64,000 bases of DNA from Scytonema millei VB511283 (GTDB lineage Bacteria > Cyanobacteriota > Cyanobacteriia > Cyanobacteriales > Chroococcidiopsidaceae). The position numbers and the translations under genes are program-made. Location of the stretch: contig NZ_JTJC03000001.1 of the NCBI RefSeq assembly GCF_000817735.3, positions 1,437,336-1,501,335 of the forward strand, given 5' to 3'. The notes under the pieces were generated by a model. The model was not told the DNA's origin and did no database searches. It was given only the letters and a program-made list of their open reading frames with translations. Below are positions 57,013-64,000 of this stretch, piece by piece; position 1 is the stretch's first letter; every line of letters starts with the position of its first letter.

Positions 57013-58941
57013 ATGGAAGCACTTCCCACGGTTAAAGCTACTCCTGCTCAACACGAACTGACCGATCCAAAAGTAGAAATAGATACTTTAATTACAGCAC
57101 CACAACAAGAAACTGAGATCGATCTAGAGTTTCTTTACACCAGGGATATCGAATTTCGTCAAGAAACAATTTACTTTGTGGTAGTCGATCGCTTTTATGA
57201 TGGCGATCCAAATAATAGCGAAGGCCCCAACCCAGAACTATACGATCCCAATGCTCAAGAATGGGGGAAGTATTGGGGTGGTGACTTACAAGGAATTATT
57301 GATAAGCTCGATTATCTTAAAGATATGGGAGTGACAGCAATTTGGCTGACTCCTTTATTCGAGCAAATTGAAGATTTATTTATCGAAAGTGCGGCAATTC
57401 ACGGTTACTGGACGAAAGACTTCAAACGCTTGAATCCGCGATTCATCGGTCAAGATGAAAACCCATCTCTAAACGAAACTCAAGAGATAAGAAATACAAC
57501 ATTCGATCGCTTGATTGACGAGTTGCACAAGCGCAAAATGAAGTTAATTCTCGATATTGTCTGCAACCACAGTAGCCCTGACATTAGCGGAGTCAAGGGA
57601 GAATTATATGATGATGGCGTAAAAATTGCTGACTTTAACGATGATAAAGATCATTGGTATCACCATTACGGTGAAGTGTCAAATTGGGAAGATGAATGGC
57701 AAGTACAGAACTGCGAACTTTCCGGTTTAGCCACATTTAACGAGAACAACAACGACTATCGTAATTACATCAAATTGGCAATTAAGCAGTGGCTAGATCG
57801 AGGCGTAGATGCCTTGCGAGTAGATACAGTCAAGCATATGCCAATTTGGTTTTGGCAAGAGTTTATCGCCGATATTCAAGCCCATAGACCAGATGTGTTT
57901 GTCTTTGGTGAATGGATTTTCAGCCATCCACTCGACGATCGCTCGGTAGAGTTTGCCAACTGTTCGGGTATGTCCATGCTCGATTTTGGTCTATGTGTAG
58001 CAATTCGAGGCGCTTTGGCACAAGGCGCTGAGGGTGGATTTCAACTAATCCAAGATGTGTTCGATCTCGATTACCGCTATAACGGGGCAACAGAGTTAGT
58101 CACGTTCATTGACAACCACGATATGCCGCGTTTTCAGTCGCTTAATGCCGACCCTGAAATGCTACGAGTGGCGATCGCTCTAATCATGACATCTCGTGGT
58201 ATCCCTTGCATCTACTACGGTACAGAACAGTATCTTCACGACGATACAAACGGCGGAAACGATCCCTACAACCGACCGATGATGACAAGTTGGGACAACG
58301 ATACTGAAATCTACCGTCATATTCGCTTGCTTTCTGGCTTGCGACGACTCAACCCAGCCGTATCGGTTGGTAGCCATCAGCAGCGATATATTACCCCAGA
58401 TGTCTACTGCTATGTCAGAAGATATGGTGAGTGTAGCTGCTTTGTTGCCATGACTCGGGGTGAAGCCGTCACGATTGATACGGTCATGACAGACTTACCA
58501 GATGGCGAGCATACATGCGTGTTAACGCGGCGCAAATTTACAGTGGAGAACGGCGAGATCCGCAATTTAGAACTGGGATCGAGAGATGTCATTGTTCTCA
58601 GCCATATTGGGGAAAGGGCAAAAGCTAAAACTTTAGTTAGAGTGCAATTGAATGGGGTCAACACTCAACTCGGTGAGAGAATTGTGGTGATGGGCGATTG
58701 TCCAGAACTAGGAAACTGGGATATTGGCAAGGCTTACCCCCTAGAGTACATCAATGCCAATACTTGGTTTGCTGAAATTCCCTTCGAGGAGAGTGCTGGT
58801 AAGCTAATTACTTACAAATATGCCATCTTGCGAGAAGGGCGATCGCCATTGCGAGAAAATATCGTGGCGCGGCGCTGGGTTGTCGCCAGCGAAGGGACGG
58901 TTAAGTGGCGAGATCTCTGGGCATCTGGGAGAGAATCGTAG
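57013..58941 (+). CDS. GH13 alpha-amylase family enzyme with C-terminal CBM20
   Basis: 642 residues. The (beta/alpha)8 GH13 domain spans ~45-450: IYFVVVDRFYDGDP (start of barrel), LILDIVCNHSS (region I), GVDALRVDTVKHMP with nucleophile Asp ~269, VFGEWIFS with acid/base Glu ~299 and FIDNHDMPR with Asp ~367. A beta-sandwich follows, then a CBM20 starch-binding module (~540-630: VRVQLNGVNTQLGERIVVMG, CPELGNWDIGKAYPL). No signal peptide, so probably acts on internal glycogen or maltodextrin. Specificity (amylase or transferase) cannot be fixed. Confidence 0.9.
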   Translation: MEALPTVKATPAQHELTDPKVEIDTLITAPQQETEIDLEFLYTRDIEFRQETIYFVVVDRFYDGDPNNSEGPNPELYDPNAQEWGKYWGGDLQGIIDKLDYLKDMGVTAIWLTPLFEQIEDLFIESAAIHGYWTKDFKRLNPRFIGQDENPSLNETQEIRNTTFDRLIDELHKRKMKLILDIVCNHSSPDISGVKGELYDDGVKIADFNDDKDHWYHHYGEVSNWEDEWQVQNCELSGLATFNENNNDYRNYIKLAIKQWLDRGVDALRVDTVKHMPIWFWQEFIADIQAHRPDVFVFGEWIFSHPLDDRSVEFANCSGMSMLDFGLCVAIRGALAQGAEGGFQLIQDVFDLDYRYNGATELVTFIDNHDMPRFQSLNADPEMLRVAIALIMTSRGIPCIYYGTEQYLHDDTNGGNDPYNRPMMTSWDNDTEIYRHIRLLSGLRRLNPAVSVGSHQQRYITPDVYCYVRRYGECSCFVAMTRGEAVTIDTVMTDLPDGEHTCVLTRRKFTVENGEIRNLELGSRDVIVLSHIGERAKAKTLVRVQLNGVNTQLGERIVVMGDCPELGNWDIGKAYPLEYINANTWFAEIPFEESAGKLITYKYAILREGRSPLRENIVARRWVVASEGTVKWRDLWASGRES

Positions 58942-59301
58942 AAAAGTCAAAAGTCAAAAGTTATGCATTTGTAGGAGCGGGTTTACCAGACATAATTTGC
59001 TAGAGTCTTAGTTATGCGCTCGACCCGCCCGTACATAGTCAAAAATCAAAATAGTCACCAAGCTTCGCGATCGCTCTCAGCCTAGTAACAGCACAATGGC
59101 GAACGGTTTCTCGCCTATTACCCATTACCAACAATCAACTTTCCCTTCCTAATTCAGGAAATTGCGAAGACTAGAGTTCGGTTTTACGCCTGTCGCTAGT
59201 GCCAAAATCTCGATACTCTCTTATTGAGTAGTCAAAGTGGAACTATCTAGGAAAGCGGAACGGAACGGAGAGTTGCTAGCTGTGAGAGGGGGCGATCGCT
59301 G
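58942..59301. other. Intergenic region with STRR and a MITE-like copy
   Basis: 360 bases. AAAGTCA-type heptamers at 58944-58962, then a diverged copy (58971-59037) of the GTAGGGGCGG repeat at 44.7 kb. The remainder (59040-59300) shows no gene; the kinase promoter should lie there. Confidence 0.45.
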
Positions 59302-60906
59302 GTGCAAATGTGGACTTTACCAACTATAAGGGAAATTATTACCAAGAGCAGAGCGGATGAGATTGGCTGCTACACTCCAGAGTTGGAAACAGAAGCCATT
59401 CGCCATACCAGTGCTGCATCTAAACGGCTCAAAGTCGTGAAAGAGTGGAGCGGAGCGATCGCCGCACTCGAACAGCTATTGTTAGATAGTCTTGGTTCCC
59501 CATTGTCAAACTCTTTAGGATTTAAAGGCGATCGAGGCATCGTTTTAGCTGGTCCAGCACCAATTTTGAGTCAAAAGGAGTTGCTGGCTAACTTTCAAAC
59601 TGGAGTGTTTACCGCAGAGTGGCTGAAGTTATCTGGAGGAAGACCGTTTCAACTCCCGCCAGCTGCAACCAAGTCTGATGTAACCAAGTCTCAAGCAAAA
59701 TCCGATCCTTTACCTGTAGCAGTGGAAATCGATCCACCTGGTAGTACGACTATACCCTTGCTACCGGGAGATCCGCTAGCAAAGGAACAGTTTTGCTTGG
59801 TTTTGACAGATAGTTTTAGCTTAGTGATGGTTGCTGGGGTAGATGGCAATAACGACCCAGTATTTATGTTTGCGTTTGAACCGGAGATAGTTGCGCAGGC
59901 ATGGCAGACGCTGCGGGCGCGAGTTGCTCTGACTAGCCCCCGATACCTACTACTGCAACTCGATGCGATCGCCCATAAATACGCTCCCGTTGCCCCAGAT
60001 TACCGGGTCGTGGCTCAATTTAGCCGTTTGTTGCTCAAGTATTTGCCAGAACCAGAAGAAGGACCAGGGGATAAGAAGACAAGGGAGACCTGGGAGACCA
60101 GGAGGACAAGGAGACCAGGAGACCAGGGGATAAGAGGAGAGGATATCGATTTCCCGACTCCCGACTCCCGACTCCCGACTCCCCATTCCCGTCCCGATTT
60201 AGAACTACTGCAAGCATTTGCCCACGAAGTTCGCACGCCTTTGACGACAATTCGCACGCTGATTCGCCTGTTATTGAAGCGACGAGACTTGTCTAGCGAT
60301 GTGCAAAAACGCTTAGAGGCGATCGAACACGAGTGTCGAGAACAAATCGATCGCATGGAGTTGATGTTTCAAGCGGCGGAACTGGAAACATCTGCTTCAG
60401 ATAGCAACAATCATAATTATTTGATTGCCACATCTTTAGAACAGTTATTGCAGCAAAGTATTCCCCGCTGGCAAAACAGTGCGAAACGCCGCAACATGAC
60501 TTTAGATGTGATTTTGCCGCAGCAAATGCCAACAGTGATCAGCCATCCTAGTATGCTCGATCGGGTACTGACAGGATTAATCGAGAATTTTACTCGCAGC
60601 CTGCCCGCTGGCAGTCAAATTCAGGTGCAGGTCATTCCCGCTGGCGATCAACTCAAGCTACAGTTATTTTCGCAACTTCCAGGAGAAGACGACGAAGCGA
60701 CACAAAGTTTTTCTGTCACGTCGATTGGCAAATCTCTCGGTCAGTTACTGACATTTCAACCCGAAACAGGCTGTATTAGTCTCAATCTCAATGCTACTAA
60801 GCACCTATTTCAATCGATTGGTGGCAAATTGATCGTGCGTCAGAAACCACAACAAGGAGAAGTATTGACAGTGTTTCTTCCTTTATTTGGGAGTGGAGAG
60901 TTGTAG
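59302..60906 (+). CDS. Histidine kinase-like protein with degenerate ATPase domain
   Basis: 534 residues from GTG 59302 (ATG 59308 also possible). The N-terminal ~240 residues form an unassigned sensor region. The HisKA dimerisation domain (~300-365) has the H-box FAHEVRTPLTTIRTL. The last ~130 residues resemble HATPase_c with an N-box-like GLIENFTRSL, but the DxGxG and GxGxG ATP loops are missing, so it may not bind ATP. Between sensor and HisKA lies a low-complexity insert (~255-300) encoded by GGAGACC and GACTCCC repeats. It is convergent with another kinase. Confidence 0.75.
   Translation: MQMWTLPTIREIITKSRADEIGCYTPELETEAIRHTSAASKRLKVVKEWSGAIAALEQLLLDSLGSPLSNSLGFKGDRGIVLAGPAPILSQKELLANFQTGVFTAEWLKLSGGRPFQLPPAATKSDVTKSQAKSDPLPVAVEIDPPGSTTIPLLPGDPLAKEQFCLVLTDSFSLVMVAGVDGNNDPVFMFAFEPEIVAQAWQTLRARVALTSPRYLLLQLDAIAHKYAPVAPDYRVVAQFSRLLLKYLPEPEEGPGDKKTRETWETRRTRRPGDQGIRGEDIDFPTPDSRLPTPHSRPDLELLQAFAHEVRTPLTTIRTLIRLLLKRRDLSSDVQKRLEAIEHECREQIDRMELMFQAAELETSASDSNNHNYLIATSLEQLLQQSIPRWQNSAKRRNMTLDVILPQQMPTVISHPSMLDRVLTGLIENFTRSLPAGSQIQVQVIPAGDQLKLQLFSQLPGEDDEATQSFSVTSIGKSLGQLLTFQPETGCISLNLNATKHLFQSIGGKLIVRQKPQQGEVLTVFLPLFGSGEL
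60156..60183 (+). repeat. In-frame STRR GACTCCC x4 in kinase gene
   Basis: Four perfect GACTCCC heptamers encode the TPDSRLPTP part of the kinase linker. The preceding 60060-60120 stretch consists of GGAGACCAG/GGACAAG repeats. The unit is not a multiple of three, so copy-number change would shift frame just before the H-box. Confidence 0.88.
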
Positions 60907-60941
60907 GCAAAAAATAATGCTGAGCCATTTGCCACCACACT

Positions 60942-62357
60942 TTACTTAGTTGGGGCAATAGGTAACAAAACATTGAAAATAGAACCCTCGCCAACTTTAC
61001 TTTTGACGGAAATGGAACCGCCACAGCGTAGTAAAAGTTGTTGGACGATCGTTAAACCAAGTCCCGCGCCGCCTAAATCTTCGCTAGAAACAGAACGCAC
61101 CCGATAAAAGCGATCGAAAATTTTGGGGATCTCGTTGGGCGAAATGCCAATTCCAGTATCGCGGAATTCTAGTTGCACGTATTCGCCTTGAGTACAAGCT
61201 TTAACCCAAACTTGCCCGCCTGTAGGAGTAAATTTAATGCTGTTATGTAACAAATTAATAGCAATTTGCCGCAACCAATTGTTAGAGCAGAAAATAGAAG
61301 GCAAATCGGGAGAAACGGTGTAGGCAAGCATAATGCCTTTTTCTTGAGCTAGAGGTTGATAGGTACTAACTACTCCTGGAATAATTTCACTCAGTTTCAA
61401 TGGTTGTAAAACTGTTTGCTCCGCCGTTTTGTCTAATTGGACTAATTCTAATAAACCATTAATTAAAGAGTTTTGGCGATCGCACTCGCTACTCAGAATC
61501 TGCAAATAGCGCTGTTTTTGCGGTGGTTTGAGGTGAGGAGAATTTAACAGACTTAAAGCCGTTTTCATATGTGTCAGCGGAGTGCGGAGTTCTTCGCACA
61601 TCCGACCGAACGATTCATCTTTACGACTTAAGGTACTTGCTAAGGCTTGATTTTGCCGTTTCAAACCGCCAGTGAGTTCGTCAAACGTACTGCGGCGAGT
61701 CGCATCTTGTTGCTGAACTTGTTTGGCAAATAATCGCTCTAATAGTACTGGATCGGGTGCAGACGGACAAGCAAATAGCGTCTCCCAATTGTTCATCACC
61801 TCTGGGGCGATCGCGGGCTGTTTGTGCTGCGCTAGCTTCCAACGCACGCTTTGAGCCACGACATGACCAATTCCCTTGAGTACCTCTTGCAAAACTCGTC
61901 CCTCAAACGAGCAAAGACTCAGCAAGGGTAAAAATTTCTTTTGGCGATCGTTTTCCTTCGTTTTTCCCTTTTTTCGTTTCAGCCGCGATCGATGTGCCAG
62001 CACCATACAGCAGAATTGAGGTGAATGGACAATGAGAAAATAATCCCGCCGCAGATGGCTATTTGGTAATAATTGAACCGGAACCAATGGGAAACCAGAC
62101 AATTGAGCGATCGCAGTTTCCTGTCCGTAGCAAACATAGGTTTTGTCAGAGACTCTCACCTGCTCGTGATAGCGCTGAATCGAAGCATACCAAACTTTCC
62201 CTAATGGTAACTTCAGCCACAGTGTCGCTGAGATTTGCTTTTCTACCAGTAATTCCATCACCGATTCTACCAAGGAAAGCAAGGTTGCCGGACTTACCAA
62301 CATCGGCGACGGTGGTTGTTCTATACTCAGAGCCAGTCGATAAAGAGAGATATCCAT
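60942..62357 (-). CDS. Sensor histidine kinase
   Basis: 471 residues. The N-terminal ~170 residues look like a DICT-type sensory domain (LWLKLPLGKVWYASIQRY, FCCMVLAHRSR). HisKA has the H-box CEELRTPLTHMKTALSLL (~245-262). HATPase_c is intact: NLLHNSIKFTPTGG (N box), FRDTGIGISPNEI (G1), FDRFYRV (F box) and GGAGLGLTIVQQLL (G2). A cytoplasmic kinase with no membrane span. No response regulator is adjacent, so the partner is unknown. Confidence 0.88.
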   Translation of the reverse strand: MDISLYRLALSIEQPPSPMLVSPATLLSLVESVMELLVEKQISATLWLKLPLGKVWYASIQRYHEQVRVSDKTYVCYGQETAIAQLSGFPLVPVQLLPNSHLRRDYFLIVHSPQFCCMVLAHRSRLKRKKGKTKENDRQKKFLPLLSLCSFEGRVLQEVLKGIGHVVAQSVRWKLAQHKQPAIAPEVMNNWETLFACPSAPDPVLLERLFAKQVQQQDATRRSTFDELTGGLKRQNQALASTLSRKDESFGRMCEELRTPLTHMKTALSLLNSPHLKPPQKQRYLQILSSECDRQNSLINGLLELVQLDKTAEQTVLQPLKLSEIIPGVVSTYQPLAQEKGIMLAYTVSPDLPSIFCSNNWLRQIAINLLHNSIKFTPTGGQVWVKACTQGEYVQLEFRDTGIGISPNEIPKIFDRFYRVRSVSSEDLGGAGLGLTIVQQLLLRCGGSISVKSKVGEGSIFNVLLPIAPTK

Positions 62358-62502
62358 TACTAGGAATTATGGGTTAGAAGGAGGATAAAGAAGACAAGGG
62401 AGCCAAGGAGGACAAGGGAGCAATTCCAGCCACCAGCCACTAACCACTAGCCACTCACTCCACTCCTGACTCCCGACTCCCAACTCCCGACTCCCGAATT
62501 CT
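62358..62502. repeat. Heptamer-repeat block between kinase and murE, entering murE
   Basis: Runs of GGACAAG, CCAGCCA/CCACTAG and GACTCCC-type heptamers fill the gap. The last ~45 bases (62458-62502) code for the C-terminal GVGSRESGV-type tail of murE. Confidence 0.8.
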
Positions 62503-63975
62503 TAGTGCATTTCTCGCCTGTTCGCGATCGTCAAAGTGGATTTTTTCTGTACCGAGAATTTGGTAATCTTCGTGACCTTTACCAGCAATGAGTACGCCAT
62601 CGCCGGATTGGGCTTGTTGAATTGCCGTTTGAATTGCTGTAGCGCGATCGCCAATGACAAATGGCTCTATTGTGTTAGGAATGCCTGCGAGAATATCTTG
62701 GAGAATCCTTTCTGGGTCTTCGGTGCGGGGATTATCAGAAGTGACGTAAACGACATCTGCTAGATCGGCGGCGATTTTACCCATTTTCGGACGCTTGGTG
62801 CGATCGCGATCGCCGCCACAGCCAAACACGCAAATCATCTTACCTGGAATAAACGGTCGGGCTGCTTTCAACAAGTTTTCTAAACTATCAGGTGTATGAG
62901 CATAATCGACGATCGCGCTGATATCCTGACGGGGACTCACTTGCACCCGCTCCATTCTGCCAGGGACTCCGGCAAATTGCGGCAATACGTTAGCGATGAG
63001 TTGTAAATCTACGCCCAGGTGTAAAGCGGCTGCTACTGCTGCGAGTAAATTGGCGAGATTATACTGACCTACGAGCGGCGATCGAAATTCTACTTCTCCT
63101 ACGGGTGTGTGTAATTTACCGCTTACTCCCGTTGGTTCGTAATCCAGATCGCTCAAATAGAAGTCAGCTGATATTCCAGTTTGGACGCTATAACTCCACA
63201 CCCGTTCCGGTGGTAGTTGTTGAATTAATCTTTGTCCGTAGGGATCGTCTGTATTAATAACTGCTCGTCCTTCGAGATAATCGGGACTGAATAGCAAGGC
63301 TTTTGCGGCAAAATAGTCTTCCATATCGCGGTGGAAGTCTAGGTGATCTTGAGTGAGATTGGTAAACACCCCCACTTCAAACGGACACCCTAAAACTCGT
63401 CCTTGTGCTAAAGCATGAGAACTGACTTCCATTACCGCTACTTGAGTTCCCGCTTGCACGGCGTTAGCTAATTGTTTTTGCAGTTCTACAGCAAATGGTG
63501 TGGTATGAGCTGCTGTTTGCTCGAAACCCGCCCAACGAGAATAAAGAGTTCCAAATAAAGCTGTAGATAACTTTGCTTGTTGGAGGAAAAATTCGATTAA
63601 ATGAGTCGTAGTTGTTTTACCATTCGTTCCCGTCACCCCCACCAATTTCATCCGTGTAGCCGGATAACCATAAAAAGCAGCCGCCACCCCAGCGCAAGCT
63701 CGAACCATATCTGTAGCAGAAATAATGCAAGGCTCTCCCTCAGCTCTCTTTTGGGCTACCTGAGAAGAGACTAAAGCCGCGATCGCCCCACTCGCGATCG
63801 CGCTTTGCCAAAACTCTCCTCCATCCACCCGCGTTCCTGGCATTCCAATAAATAAATCTCCCGCTTGACAAGCATGAGAATTTGTCGTTAAACCTTTCAC
63901 CTCCAGATCTAAAGCTGGATGCTGGGGTAGTTGCTCGATACTGTCAACTTTTGCTAACAATTCACCTAACTTCAT
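62455..63975 (-). CDS. murE: UDP-N-acetylmuramoyl-tripeptide synthetase MurE
   Basis: 506 residues from ATG 63975 (MKLGELL, the family's usual start); the ATG at 63993 lies in an ATGACCA heptamer run and would add MTNDKT. Mur ligase motifs: KLVGVTGTNGKTTTTHLIEF (ATP loop), TNLTQDHLDFHRDM, and the C-terminal YVTSDNPRTEDP, whose DNPR motif marks meso-diaminopimelate specificity. It adds diaminopimelate to the peptidoglycan precursor in the cytoplasm. The last ~12 residues (RESGVGSRESGVE) come from STRR DNA and are not part of the family. Confidence 0.95.
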   Translation of the reverse strand: MKLGELLAKVDSIEQLPQHPALDLEVKGLTTNSHACQAGDLFIGMPGTRVDGGEFWQSAIASGAIAALVSSQVAQKRAEGEPCIISATDMVRACAGVAAAFYGYPATRMKLVGVTGTNGKTTTTHLIEFFLQQAKLSTALFGTLYSRWAGFEQTAAHTTPFAVELQKQLANAVQAGTQVAVMEVSSHALAQGRVLGCPFEVGVFTNLTQDHLDFHRDMEDYFAAKALLFSPDYLEGRAVINTDDPYGQRLIQQLPPERVWSYSVQTGISADFYLSDLDYEPTGVSGKLHTPVGEVEFRSPLVGQYNLANLLAAVAAALHLGVDLQLIANVLPQFAGVPGRMERVQVSPRQDISAIVDYAHTPDSLENLLKAARPFIPGKMICVFGCGGDRDRTKRPKMGKIAADLADVVYVTSDNPRTEDPERILQDILAGIPNTIEPFVIGDRATAIQTAIQQAQSGDGVLIAGKGHEDYQILGTEKIHFDDREQARNALRIRESGVGSRESGVE

Positions 63976-64000
63976 AGTTTTGTCATTGGTCATTGGTCAT

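Overview
This is cyanobacterial chromosomal DNA. The octamer GCGATCGC (HIP1) is dense throughout. The right part carries cyanobacterial-type housekeeping genes (a GshA-type glutamate-cysteine ligase, ffh-rpsP-KH cluster, murE, LysM/M23 peptidase), and short tandem heptanucleotide repeats (STRRs) are scattered between and inside genes. The style fits a Chroococcidiopsis/Nostoc-like lineage, but the species is only a guess.

About 1-39,990 is accessory DNA. It begins with conjugation genes: the end of a MobF-type relaxase/helicase and a TraD/VirD4-type coupling protein. An XRE/pentapeptide-repeat protein, a small HTH protein and a primase-polymerase/DUF3987 replication protein followed by iteron-like repeats come next. 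At 38,659-40,066 a tyrosine integrase lies beside a tRNA-Met(CAU) gene, with a cluster of TTACCCCAA motifs between them. Together this suggests an integrative and conjugative element, or a composite island, inserted at the tRNA gene and carrying defence cargo.

The cargo has two main blocks. (i) 9,330-24,710 is a DISARM/Druantia-like locus: a DrmD-like SNF2 helicase, a PglX/DrmMI-like adenine methyltransferase and a 1,699-residue DEAD-helicase/Zn/DUF1998/VSR-like nuclease fusion. Between the last two sit a DUF2887 nuclease-like gene and a two-gene unit (PD-(D/E)XK-like protein plus phosphoribosyltransferase-like protein). The methyltransferase gene is split near its 5' end by an IS200-type element, and the big helicase gene contains an in-frame 7-bp repeat tract, so expression of this system may be switchable or lost. 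(ii) 26,373-38,539 is a type III-B CRISPR locus. It has an HD-less Cas10 with intact GGDD, Cmr3, Cmr4, Cmr5, a Cmr6-Cmr1-like fusion, a 31-repeat array read on the minus strand, and two CARF-type effectors. A HicB-like gene sits inside the array in the same direction as array transcription, followed by a VapBC-type pair and one CARF effector, also on that strand. No cas1, cas2 or cas6 is seen.

From about 40,000 onward the window is ordinary chromosome. It holds a WecA/MraY-family transferase, M23 peptidase, trmL, gshA, a secreted beta-helix protein, a ribose-type ABC transporter (rbsB-rbsA-rbsC), phoH, ffh-rpsP-KH, a GH13 amylase with CBM20, two histidine kinases and murE. Heptamer repeats have entered coding sequence in one kinase and at the 3' end of murE.
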